From Chitinophaga pinensis (GTDB lineage Bacteria; Bacteroidota; Bacteroidia; Chitinophagales; Chitinophagaceae), in contig CAMCMP010000011.1 of the NCBI GenBank assembly GCA_945876095.1, positions 1 to 44,447 of the forward strand: a stretch of 44,447 bases of DNA, read 5' to 3'. The notes beneath the pieces were generated by a model. It saw only the letters and a program-made list of their open reading frames with translations. It made no database searches and was not told where the DNA came from. Positions 18,317-25,822 of the stretch are shown here, in pieces (positions within the stretch are counted from its first letter, which is position 1; the number at the start of each line of letters is the position of its first letter). The position numbers were made by a program, and so were the translations under genes.

Positions 18317-18625
18317 TTAGAGTTGAAATTTTTCTCTCCAAAGAAGCATCCCTCCAGTTAAATTTTTCACATTAGAAAATCCAGCTGCGGCTAGTATTAA
18401 ACAAGCTTGTCCACTCCTATTACCACTTCTGCAATAAACAATAACTTCCTGATCTTTTAAGTTTTCAATTTCATCTAATTGCATTGATTGGATTTGTCCA
18501 AGAGGAATCAATATTCCGCCAATGTTAAATTCAGAATTTTCATGAGGTTCCCTAACATCTAAAATATTTAATTTCTCTCCTGCATTCATTCTGTCATTTA
18601 ATTCCTCGATTGATATGGTTATCAT
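18317..18625 (-). CDS. Single-domain rhodanese-like protein
   Basis: This 102-residue protein is a single rhodanese domain. It starts with the usual ITISIEELNDRMNAGE, has the substrate-side motif ILDVREPHE, and carries the active-site loop CRSGNRS (Cys near residue 69) after VIVY. Such proteins move sulfane sulfur or act as persulfide carriers in the cytosol. The catalytic cysteine is present, so it should be active. It begins 4 bases after the PASTA protein gene and is probably co-transcribed with ddl and the PASTA gene, though I see no mechanistic link to cell-wall synthesis. Confidence 0.92.
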   Translation of the reverse strand: MITISIEELNDRMNAGEKLNILDVREPHENSEFNIGGILIPLGQIQSMQLDEIENLKDQEVIVYCRSGNRSGQACLILAAAGFSNVKNLTGGMLLWREKFQL

Positions 18626-18629
18626 TTTT

Positions 18630-19436
18630 TTATTTTATGCGTGATTGAACAGTATCTATGGGTGATTTTTTAACAGATGAAATATATAAATCCATTAATT
18701 GACCTGAACGAATAAATAAAGGTCTTTTTTCTTCATCCATTGTTTCAGGACTTTGCTTATAAATAAATGCTGATAAAGTATCGGTAACTACACCTTCAGC
18801 AATAATTGCAGCAATATTAACTCCTAATAAATCTAATTGGGCTTTTGCTTCACCGTAAGTCAAACCTACCAAATCTGGTACCATAGTTTCTTGATCCATT
18901 AGCCCACCAGCAATTACTAAACTAATTCTACTACCCCACTGCACTTTATCTCCAGGTGAAATCCTATATCCTTTATAATTTTGTTCCAAAATGGTACCCT
19001 GCATAAAATCTGCTTTCATAATTGTATCTCCCAATAACAAATGATTTCTTTTTAAAATTTCTAATGCAAAACCAAAACTTTTACCTTGTAGGGAAGGCAT
19101 GATTACCATTGGAGGAATATATCTATTGACTGTTAAATAAACTGTTCTATTAATTTTAACGGTAGAATTTGAATCGGGTAATTGTTTAATAATTGTTCCG
19201 CGGGATATGGTATCATTATAAATAGAATCTTGAATGATTACATCGAATCCTTTACTTTCAAGTAAAACAATCGATTGCTGATAATCTTTTCCAATTAAGC
19301 CTGGAACAGTTAAATATTCTCCATGTTTGGTAATCCAACCTAATAATTGAAGTAATAAAAAAATTAACAATATAGCCAAGGTAATCGCTGCTAAAAGATT
19401 AACCCAAATAGATTTATTTGTAATGAATTTAAACAC
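18630..19436 (-). CDS. PASTA domain membrane protein (no kinase)
   Basis: This 268-residue protein has a short cytosolic N-terminus, one membrane helix (about residues 12-34) and three extracytoplasmic PASTA domains. These start at about residues 40 (VPGLIGKDYQQSIVLLESKG), 112 (MPSLQGKSFGFALEILKRN) and 186 (VPDLVGLTYGEAKAQLDLLG). PASTA domains bind peptidoglycan fragments or beta-lactam-like structures in Ser/Thr kinases and penicillin-binding proteins. Here no kinase or transpeptidase domain is attached. It follows ddl by 73 bases on the same strand, which supports a peptidoglycan-related role, perhaps as a sensor or scaffold (inference). Confidence 0.9.
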   Translation of the reverse strand: MFKFITNKSIWVNLLAAITLAILLIFLLLQLLGWITKHGEYLTVPGLIGKDYQQSIVLLESKGFDVIIQDSIYNDTISRGTIIKQLPDSNSTVKINRTVYLTVNRYIPPMVIMPSLQGKSFGFALEILKRNHLLLGDTIMKADFMQGTILEQNYKGYRISPGDKVQWGSRISLVIAGGLMDQETMVPDLVGLTYGEAKAQLDLLGVNIAAIIAEGVVTDTLSAFIYKQSPETMDEEKRPLFIRSGQLMDLYISSVKKSPIDTVQSRIK

Positions 19437-19509
19437 AGTAAAAATTTAAGTTAAATTACCATTTAATTAATAAAAAGCTATAAAAATGTTCATTCTCAAA
19501 GTTGTGAAA

Positions 19510-20490
19510 TTAAATTAAACATTCTTCAATTAAGCTAGAATAAAAATCTTGTAAAGACCACCCCATTGCTTTTACTTGTTGAGGTATAATACTTGCTTCA
19601 CTTTGTCCAGGTACCGTATTTATTTCTAACATATAAGGTTCTCCACTAGACTCATCGAATATAAAATCAATCCGAATAACTCCATTGCAATTAAAAATTG
19701 AGTATGCCTTTATAGCAGCTATTCTTATTTTTTCAGCAATTGATTCCTCCAAAATTGCAGGAGTTATTTCTTGGCTTGCCCCATTATATTTAGCCTCATA
19801 ATCAAAAAATTCTTTAGTAGTAATTACTTCTGTGATAGGTAAAGCAATGATCTTACCATTTGATTTGAAAACACCAATTGTAAATTCTCTTCCTTTTATA
19901 AATTCTTCTATCAATACCTGGTTATCCTCTTTAAATGCTTTTTCAATTGCCTGAGGCAAATCCTTTTCAAAATTGACTTTGCTCATTCCAATACTACTTC
20001 CTCCGTTATTTGGTTTTACAAAAACCGGTAATGTAAGATTAAAAAGAATTTCCTTTATTTCAATTGGTGAATTTTTAAATAGATGAAGAGATTTTGCTAC
20101 TTTAATTCCACCAAAAGCAGCTACGGCAACCGTATAACGCTTATTAAAAGTTAAAGCTGAGGTGGCAGTGCTACAAGATGTGTATTTAATATTTAGACAA
20201 TCAAAGTAACCCTGTAATTTACCATCTTCTCCAGGAGTACCATGTAATCCGATAAGAACAGCATCAAATTGTATTTTATTTCCATCTATTATTATAGAAA
20301 AATCATTTTTATCGACAGCTACTTTATCTCCATTTGGCTGAGTATAAAACCATCCCGAATTTGAGATATCAATCAAATAACAAATCCATTTCTCAGGATC
20401 CATATTGTTTTGAATGGTAATGGCAGATTTATAGGAAATAACAGCTTCTCCAGAAAATCCACCGGTAACCAATGCAATTGTTTTTTTCAT
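19510..20490 (-). CDS. ddl: D-alanine--D-alanine ligase
   Basis: This 326-residue ATP-grasp enzyme joins two D-alanines for the peptidoglycan stem peptide. Recognisable parts are TGGFSGEAVISYKSA at the N-terminus, LHGTPGEDGKLQGYFD (about 84-99), the ATP-grasp VKPNNGGSSIGMSKV, the EEFIKGREFTIGV segment, and the C-terminal RIDFIFDESSGEPYMLEINTVPGQ. The last contains the metal-binding Asp, Glu and Asn. It heads a likely ddl - PASTA - rhodanese operon. A 14-base palindrome at 20536-20549 and a TTTCTTTG near-consensus box at 20513-20520 lie upstream. Confidence 0.95.
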   Translation of the reverse strand: MKKTIALVTGGFSGEAVISYKSAITIQNNMDPEKWICYLIDISNSGWFYTQPNGDKVAVDKNDFSIIIDGNKIQFDAVLIGLHGTPGEDGKLQGYFDCLNIKYTSCSTATSALTFNKRYTVAVAAFGGIKVAKSLHLFKNSPIEIKEILFNLTLPVFVKPNNGGSSIGMSKVNFEKDLPQAIEKAFKEDNQVLIEEFIKGREFTIGVFKSNGKIIALPITEVITTKEFFDYEAKYNGASQEITPAILEESIAEKIRIAAIKAYSIFNCNGVIRIDFIFDESSGEPYMLEINTVPGQSEASIIPQQVKAMGWSLQDFYSSLIEECLI

Positions 20491-20512
20491 TCGTTGATAA
20501 TAATTAAGATTA

Positions 20513-20549
20513 CAAAGAAACGAAATTTGGGTTGTACCATGTACATGGT
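20513..20549 (-). promoter_or_regulatory. Putative ddl promoter region with a 14-base palindrome
   Basis: The reverse strand has TTTCTTTG (20513-20520), one mismatch from TAnnTTTG and 22 bases before the ddl ATG. A perfect palindrome ACCATGTACATGGT occupies 20536-20549, where the -33 element would sit; no TTTG is found there. The arrangement suggests an activator or repressor site, but this is not proven. Confidence 0.35.
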
Positions 20550-20583
20550 TATTTGAAAAAATTAGGAAAATTATTATACTGTA

Positions 20584-21063
20584 TTACTCAATTCCCTCAT
20601 TTTGGGATTGAAGAACAAATTTCCAATTTCCATCAGATTGTTTTTTCCAAACACTTACGTAGGTGCCATATAAAACGGTGTCTTTATTATTGGGTTTTAA
20701 AGAATAAATTCCATAAGTATAGCCTAATTCACCCGAGATTGCTACAGTGCCACCTTTTGGCTCCCAAGTCATATTAAATGAATTTTCATCCAATTGACTC
20801 AAATAATTTATAGCTTGTCCACCTACAATTGGTAAAATTCCTGGTCTTAGAAATGTCCCTTTACTGTCTATATACTGAATTAAAGCGAATTTAATCCCCT
20901 TTTGCTCACTCAATTTAGAAAAAGATCTATCTGTATCCAATAATGAAAAAGAATTGTCTATTGGAATAGTTATTTTCTTTTTATTATTACAAGAAATAGT
21001 TACTATGAAAACTGCAATAACTATAAAAACTGCAATAACTATTAAAACAAGATTTTTTTTCAT
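20584..21063 (-). CDS. NTF2-like (DUF4440/SnoaL-type) lipoprotein
   Basis: This 159-residue protein has an N-terminal hydrophobic signal ending TISC (Cys near residue 25) and a short N/K-rich tether. A single NTF2-like alpha-plus-beta domain follows (LLDTDRSFSKLSEQKGIKFAL, ELGYTYGIYSLK, GTYVSVWKKQSDGNWKFVLQ), as in DUF4440 proteins. It is likely a lipid-anchored periplasmic protein of unknown ligand. The signal helix contains IVIAVF twice in a row, a product of an 18-base in-frame tandem duplication. An AT-only inverted repeat directly precedes the start codon. It lies upstream of ddl on the same strand, but a 93-base gap and a likely separate ddl promoter argue against strict coupling. Confidence 0.75.
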   Translation of the reverse strand: MKKNLVLIVIAVFIVIAVFIVTISCNNKKKITIPIDNSFSLLDTDRSFSKLSEQKGIKFALIQYIDSKGTFLRPGILPIVGGQAINYLSQLDENSFNMTWEPKGGTVAISGELGYTYGIYSLKPNNKDTVLYGTYVSVWKKQSDGNWKFVLQSQNEGIE

Positions 21064-21092
21064 ATATAAAATATTTTAATAATATTTTATAT
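21064..21092. repeat. Perfect 12-base AT inverted repeat at the start of the NTF2-like lipoprotein gene
   Basis: ATATAAAATATT (21064-21075) and AATATTTTATAT (21081-21092) are perfect reverse complements with a 5-base loop. The repeat abuts the ATG (21061-21063, reverse strand) and would form a hairpin in the leader mRNA or a protein-binding site. Confidence 0.6.
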
Positions 21093-21125
21093 AAAAAAGC
21101 GAACATATCTTTCGATATCCTCGCT
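21093..21125 (-). terminator. Likely rho-independent terminator downstream of the ferredoxin gene
   Basis: On the reverse strand two stacked stems, AGCGA / TCGCT and ATATC / GATAT, are separated by a 2x2 internal loop and capped by a 4-base loop. Six T residues follow (21093-21098). It begins 79 bases after the ferredoxin stop codon. Confidence 0.6.
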
Positions 21126-21204
21126 AAATAATTATATAAAACAATAAAGAAAATTAATAGAACATTTTCTTTCTATCAAGTAAAATAAAGTTTTAATAAA
21201 AAAA

Positions 21205-21552
21205 TTAAATATGCAATTTGGCTTTTTTAGCCATCAAATCATCCACTGTTTCTTTATATAATTCATCTGGAACACAACAATCTACTGGACAAACTGCAGC
21301 ACATTGAGGTTCTTCATGAAATCCCTGACATTCAGTACATTTATTAGGTGTAATATAGTAAGTATCAGCACTTACTGGAGAATTTCTTTGATCAGCATTT
21401 ACAGAAGATCCATCTAAAAGTGTGAAGGAACCTTTTACGGTAGTACCATCAGCGATGGCCCATTCAACACCACCTTCATAAATTGCATTGTTAGGGCATT
21501 CAGGCTCGCATGCTCCACAATTAATACATTCATCAGTTATTTTTATAGCCAT
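21205..21552 (-). CDS. Ferredoxin, 2[4Fe-4S] type
   Basis: This 115-residue low-potential ferredoxin binds two [4Fe-4S] clusters. The first motif is CxxCxxCxxxCP with cysteines at about 9, 12, 15 and 19. The second has cysteines at 72 and 75, then an eight-residue insertion and cysteines at 84 and 88 in CAAVCP, resembling the long-loop Alvin-type ferredoxins. A roughly 45-residue spacer separates the motifs. The gene is divergent from the LuxC-type acyl-CoA reductase with a 58-base gap. That arrangement recurs in Bacteroidota, to my knowledge, so the ferredoxin may supply or accept electrons in that pathway (inference). A TTG-N19-TTATTTTG promoter candidate (21593-21622, reverse strand) overlaps the start of the neighbour. 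Confidence 0.93.
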   Translation of the reverse strand: MAIKITDECINCGACEPECPNNAIYEGGVEWAIADGTTVKGSFTLLDGSSVNADQRNSPVSADTYYITPNKCTECQGFHEEPQCAAVCPVDCCVPDELYKETVDDLMAKKAKLHI

Positions 21553-21592
21553 TTGTTTTGATTTAGAGTTAAGTTAATGCGAAATTCGCTTA

Positions 21593-21622
21593 CAAAATAA
21601 GTAGATAAGGATGAAATTACAA
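21593..21622 (-). promoter_or_regulatory. Promoter candidate for the ferredoxin gene
   Basis: The reverse strand reads TTG (21620-21622), a 19-base spacer and TTATTTTG (21593-21600), one mismatch from TAnnTTTG. It lies about 40 bases before the ferredoxin ATG and overlaps the first codons of the divergent acyl-CoA reductase. Confidence 0.35.
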
Positions 21623-22603
21623 AATCGAATTGAAATATTACACAAACTCAAAGAATATTTAATCACTAATTCTGAAGAATGGCAGCTAGTAAAGAGTACT
21701 GCCTCCTTACACAATGGTTGGTTTACTAAGGAATTTATCGAATTATCTGTCAATAATATAGTTGAACATTATTTAAATGAAAATGATCTGATGAAATGGG
21801 TTAGTGATTATCAAATAACTGATTCAACCACCCCGAAAAATATAGGAATTGTGATGGCAGGCAATATTCCGATGGTAGGATTTCATGACTTTTTATCTGT
21901 TTTCATTAGTGGACATTATCAAACAATTAAATTATCTGAAAAAGATAACCAACTTCTTAAACATTTGGTGCAAAAGATGCATGATTGGGATAGTAAAATG
22001 AAACAATATGTTCAGTTTGCTAGTTTATTAAAAGGCTGTGATGCATATATAGCTACTGGAAGTAATAATAGTGCTCGTTATTTTGAGCAATATTTTGCAA
22101 AATACCCTAGTATTATTCGCAAAAATCGAACTTCAATTGCAATTATTGATGGAACTGAATCAAACGAAAAACTGGAAAAATTGTCAGATGATATCCACGT
22201 TTTTTTCGGATTGGGATGTAGAAATGTCACAAAGATTTATGTTCCTGAAGAATATGATTTTATCCCCCTATTAAAGTCATTTCACCAGTATAAATATTTT
22301 TCTGACCATCATAAATATAAAAACAATTACGATTATAACCTATCTATTCAGTTAATGAATAATCGTTATTATATGACCAATGAAAGTACATTATTGGTTG
22401 AAAATGATTCTTTATTTTCACCTATTAGTCAACTCAACTATAGTTTTTATAATAATAAAGAAACATTATTAGAAAATTTAAAGAATCACCAGGAAATTCA
22501 ATGTATTGTTGGGCTAGATATTACTTTTGGAATGGCACAGCAACCTGGATTAATTGATTATGCAGATGGAATTGATACGTTGAATTTTTTAACTAAATTG
22601 TAG
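21611..22603 (+). CDS. LuxC-like acyl-CoA reductase
   Basis: This 330-residue protein belongs to the LuxC/acyl-CoA reductase family, which is aldehyde-dehydrogenase-like. Family features are GIVMAGNIPMVGFHDFL (79-95), the cofactor region YIATGSNNSARYFEQYF (about 146-162), and FGLGCRNVTKIYVPE with the probable active Cys at 203. It lacks about 130-150 residues relative to luminous-bacterial LuxC but matches the compact Bacteroidota form. The expected reaction is NADPH-dependent reduction of acyl-CoA to an aldehyde. Its true substrate is unknown. No luciferase, LuxD or LuxE is nearby. It is divergent from a ferredoxin gene. Confidence 0.85.
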   Translation: MKLQNRIEILHKLKEYLITNSEEWQLVKSTASLHNGWFTKEFIELSVNNIVEHYLNENDLMKWVSDYQITDSTTPKNIGIVMAGNIPMVGFHDFLSVFISGHYQTIKLSEKDNQLLKHLVQKMHDWDSKMKQYVQFASLLKGCDAYIATGSNNSARYFEQYFAKYPSIIRKNRTSIAIIDGTESNEKLEKLSDDIHVFFGLGCRNVTKIYVPEEYDFIPLLKSFHQYKYFSDHHKYKNNYDYNLSIQLMNNRYYMTNESTLLVENDSLFSPISQLNYSFYNNKETLLENLKNHQEIQCIVGLDITFGMAQQPGLIDYADGIDTLNFLTKL

Positions 22604-22655
22604 ATAAATTGAACGATTGGCTCCTAATAAATTGTTAAAGATGATTATGCTTAAA

Positions 22656-22684
22656 TTGTATTTTGGCATAGCATCGTTACTTTG
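22656..22684 (+). promoter_or_regulatory. Promoter candidate for the DegP-like protease
   Basis: TTG (22656-22658), an 18-base spacer and TTACTTTG (22677-22684) fit the Bacteroidota consensus with one mismatch. Transcription would begin near 22690, giving a leader of about 58 bases. Confidence 0.35.
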
Positions 22685-22747
22685 TAAAATAAGGCATGAA
22701 AATTGACTATTGTAAATTTTATTACTGATTAAAAATTTTTATTAATT

Positions 22748-24280
22748 ATGAAATTTAAACAGATTTTCTTAACAGTTGCTATAAGTGCAGTTACTGCTTT
22801 TGGAGTAATGCTTACTTACAACAAGTATTTACAAAATTCCCATACTTATGGAGGTCAAGAAGCTGGAGTAATTCCTTCTAATTATCAATTTGCTAAGCAA
22901 ACTGATAGTAATATGTCTAATCCTCCGGGCGCTGTAGATTTTACACAATCTGCTGCTGCTGCTTTGCCAACGGTAGTTCATATTAAAACTAAAACCAATG
23001 CAAAGCAAATAAATAATAATTTACCTAAAAATCAGCGTCCTAAAAATCCATTTAGTGATTTTTTTGGAGATGATATTATGGAACAGTTTTTTGGCAATCA
23101 AAGAGGTTATGTTCCAGAACAAAAAGCATCAGGTTCTGGTGTAATTATAAGTGCAGATGGTTACATTGTTACCAATAATCATGTCGTTGAAAATGCCGAT
23201 GAATTAGATGTTACTTTAAGTAATAAAAAATCATACAAAGCAAAAGTTATTGGCACAGATGCAGCGTATGATCTAGCGGTAATTAAAATAGAAGAATCAG
23301 GATTACCATTTTTACTTTATGGGAATTCTGATGAAGTAAAAATTGGTCAATGGGTATTGGCATTAGGCTATCCTTTAAATTTAGAAACTACCGTTACAGC
23401 TGGTATCGTAAGTGCAAAGGCAAGAAGCCTTGGTTTAAATAAAGGAACCAAGACTAACTCACCCGTTGAGTCATTTATTCAAACAGATGCTGCAGTTAAT
23501 CAGGGTAATAGTGGTGGAGCATTAATTAATACCAACGGAATGTTAATTGGCATTAATTCAGCAATAGCATCTCCAACAGGATATTATTCAGGTTATTCAT
23601 ATGCAATTCCTGTTAACATAGTAAAGAAAGTAGTTGATGATCTTATCAAGTATGGCAATGTTCAAAGAGGTTATTTAGGTGTGGCTACTTACAATACCAA
23701 TGATATATCTGAAGAGGTAAGAGCAAGAATGAACTTAAACTTCAAGGGAGATGGTTTAGTAATCACTGAAGTTTCTGCTAATAGTGGAGCAGCTGATGCT
23801 GGATTAAAAAAGGGAGATATCATTAAGTCAGTTAATGGCGTGGCGGTAACACTTCCTTCTGAATTACAGGAATTGGTTACTCGATACAAACCAAGTGATA
23901 AAGTCACTGTGGTATATTCAAGAAATGGCTCAGATAAAACAATTGTAGCTACTTTAAAAAACAAAGCAGGAAATTTTGACTTAGTAAAGAGTGATAATTC
24001 AGCAATCTCAAAATTGGGTGCCGAATTCATAACCTTAGCTCCCAAAAAGGCAAAAGAATATGGCATACCAGGAGGAGTAGTGGTAAAGAAAATTACTGAT
24101 GGTGCCTTAAGCGATCAAACAAGAATGAGAGATGGTTTTATTATTGTAAAAGTAGATGATACCGATATTAAATCGATAGAAGATTTAACCAAGGCTTTGA
24201 ACAATACTAAGTCCATTACTATCAGTGGATTTTATCCAGGATATGATGGATTATACGACTATCCAATAACATTGGATTAA
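22748..24280 (+). CDS. Periplasmic serine protease, Do/DegP (HtrA) family
   Basis: This 510-residue protein has an N-terminal membrane or signal segment, then a trypsin-like protease domain with a complete triad: His145 in NNHVV, Asp175 in YDLAV and Ser255 in QGNSGG. Two PDZ domains follow (about 290-385, with RGYLGVATY and GAADAGLKKGDIIKSVNG, and about 420-505). It degrades or refolds damaged envelope proteins. The length and the two PDZ domains match DegP/DegQ rather than DegS. Between residues 80 and 125 the LA-loop-like region is rich in Asn/Gln/Lys. It is followed directly by a strong bidirectional terminator. Confidence 0.95.
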   Translation: MKFKQIFLTVAISAVTAFGVMLTYNKYLQNSHTYGGQEAGVIPSNYQFAKQTDSNMSNPPGAVDFTQSAAAALPTVVHIKTKTNAKQINNNLPKNQRPKNPFSDFFGDDIMEQFFGNQRGYVPEQKASGSGVIISADGYIVTNNHVVENADELDVTLSNKKSYKAKVIGTDAAYDLAVIKIEESGLPFLLYGNSDEVKIGQWVLALGYPLNLETTVTAGIVSAKARSLGLNKGTKTNSPVESFIQTDAAVNQGNSGGALINTNGMLIGINSAIASPTGYYSGYSYAIPVNIVKKVVDDLIKYGNVQRGYLGVATYNTNDISEEVRARMNLNFKGDGLVITEVSANSGAADAGLKKGDIIKSVNGVAVTLPSELQELVTRYKPSDKVTVVYSRNGSDKTIVATLKNKAGNFDLVKSDNSAISKLGAEFITLAPKKAKEYGIPGGVVVKKITDGALSDQTRMRDGFIIVKVDDTDIKSIEDLTKALNNTKSITISGFYPGYDGLYDYPITLD

Positions 24281-24290
24281 AACATTTCTA

Positions 24291-24334
24291 CAATTTAAAA
24301 AGGCGCATTGGAATCAATGCGCCTTTTTAAATTG
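24291..24334. terminator. Strong bidirectional rho-independent terminator
   Basis: This is a perfect 20-base inverted repeat (arms 24291-24310 and 24315-24334) with a 4-base GAAT loop. The core AGGCGCATTG / CAATGCGCCT is flanked by A5 on the left and T5 on the right, so it can end transcription of the protease from the left and of the alpha-amylase from the right. Confidence 0.95.
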
Positions 24335-24357
24335 TAATAAATTATTGCTATAAATTA

Positions 24358-25638
24358 CTATTTTTCAAATACTTTATAAGCCCAGGGCATAAGTTCAAAT
24401 GATTTAATTTCTGTAAAATTAAAATTTGTTTCAGCAAAAACATCTTTAAAAATACCTTCTAAGTGTTCATCCATTATGGAAAGTTCAACCAATTGACTGC
24501 TAAAATTTAATAATACCAATACTTCTTGTTCACCATTTTTTCTAAGATAGGCTAGAACGTTATTTTCACAATTTGTATGCAAAATAATAGTGATTGATTC
24601 TTCATCACTCGTTCGAAGAGCAGAATTTTCTTTTCTGAGTTTCAATAAAGTTTTATAAAAATCATGCAATTCACATTTTCTTGCCCAATCAATTGAATCC
24701 TTTTCAAAAAATTGTAATCTTTTCAAATTTGGCAATTCCTGACCACTATAAATTAATGGTATCCCTTCCCATGTAAAACTATGGACAGCAAAAGCTTTTG
24801 CAGCATCTCCATATTTTTCATATTCAGTTCCATTCCAACTATTTTCATCATGGTTAGACGTGAACCACAATTTTATATTTTCCTTATTTCCATTTAAATT
24901 ATATCGATTTAATATACCATCTAATAAATTTTTAATCTGATGGTTATTATAAAAATCCGTTGTTTGATGCATCCATGTCCAAGTATAACAAGCATCAAAA
25001 GCATTATAATAATCTGGATTTTCCAAGGGGTCGCTTTCTGCTAACCAAAATAAAGTTTTTGTTTTTTCAAGTTCAGTTCTTGCCTCCATCCAAAAATCTA
25101 GTCTAACCCAAAATGCTAAATCGCATCGGAATCCATCGATATCACATTCAGTAATCCAATATTTCATTGAATCAATCATTGCTAATCTTAAACTTGGATT
25201 ATCGTAATCCAATTCAATGATATCATCCATACCACAAGCAATTTTGAAATCTCCAGTTACAATATCTTTTTTATAATATTCAGGATTACTCATCGTCCAT
25301 ACATGATCCCATCCAGTATGATTTGCAACCCAGTCAATAATAATTTTAAATCCTAAGTCATGCGCAATCTTTACTGTTGATTTAAAATCTTCCAAATTGC
25401 CAAATTCAGGATTAATAGAAATATAATCACTACAGGCATATTGACTACCCATTGTACCCTTTTTAAATTTTTGAGAAATAGGGGTAATTGGCATGAACCA
25501 CAGGGTGGAAACTCCCATATCTTTTAATCTAGGTAATTGCTTTTCAAAAGCCCTAAAAGTACCTTCCTGACTATATTGACGAATATTCACCTCATAAACA
25601 TCTGTATTATTGATCCAATCTGCTTTTTTAAATATCAT
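24358..25638 (-). CDS. Cytoplasmic alpha-amylase family (GH13) glycosidase
   Basis: This 426-residue GH13 enzyme has all four conserved regions: DWVANH (102-107), GFRCDLA with nucleophile Asp173, the acid/base Glu201 in FWLAESDP, and NHD (262-264). A C-terminal beta domain follows from about residue 340 (ILHTNCENNVLAYLRKNGEQEVLVLLNFSS). No signal peptide is present (MIFKKADWINNTDVYEVN), so it should act in the cytosol on glycogen or imported malto-oligosaccharides; the precise bond specificity cannot be set. It converges with the protease gene on a shared terminator. No sus-type or glycogen genes are adjacent. Confidence 0.93.
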   Translation of the reverse strand: MIFKKADWINNTDVYEVNIRQYSQEGTFRAFEKQLPRLKDMGVSTLWFMPITPISQKFKKGTMGSQYACSDYISINPEFGNLEDFKSTVKIAHDLGFKIIIDWVANHTGWDHVWTMSNPEYYKKDIVTGDFKIACGMDDIIELDYDNPSLRLAMIDSMKYWITECDIDGFRCDLAFWVRLDFWMEARTELEKTKTLFWLAESDPLENPDYYNAFDACYTWTWMHQTTDFYNNHQIKNLLDGILNRYNLNGNKENIKLWFTSNHDENSWNGTEYEKYGDAAKAFAVHSFTWEGIPLIYSGQELPNLKRLQFFEKDSIDWARKCELHDFYKTLLKLRKENSALRTSDEESITIILHTNCENNVLAYLRKNGEQEVLVLLNFSSQLVELSIMDEHLEGIFKDVFAETNFNFTEIKSFELMPWAYKVFEK

Positions 25639-25788
25639 AGTAGAAAAAGATTGTTTAATGAGTGAATTAAATAAATTAATATTAAAAAAATACCATCTTT
25701 AATGAACTACTTTTTTAACTTAAAAGCGAAATGACTAGCAAAAGTAAGTTGGATAATTGATAAATCATCCTTACAAAAATAGACTACA

Positions 25789-25811
25789 ACATTGTATCTT
25801 TGACAATGTTA
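25789..25811 (+). promoter_or_regulatory. ispH -7 box embedded in an 8-base inverted repeat
   Basis: TATCTTTG (25796-25803) is an exact TAnnTTTG match. It is flanked by AACATTGT (25789-25796) and ACAATGTT (25804-25811), perfect reverse complements with a 7-base centre. The start codon is 11 bases beyond. No TTTG is found at the usual upstream spacing, so regulation by a dimeric protein is possible. Confidence 0.45.
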
Positions 25812-25822
25812 TTGTAATCATT

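Noticed and set aside
21611..22603. Bioluminescence function for the LuxC-like protein
   Set aside because: No luxA, luxB, luxD or luxE is nearby, and compact LuxC relatives occur in non-luminous Bacteroidota.
22663..22684. Sigma-54-like TTGGCAT motif upstream of the DegP-like protease
   Set aside because: The -24 half looks right, but the required GC at the -12 position with 10-base spacing is absent (TT is found). A TTG / TTACTTTG reading explains the site better.
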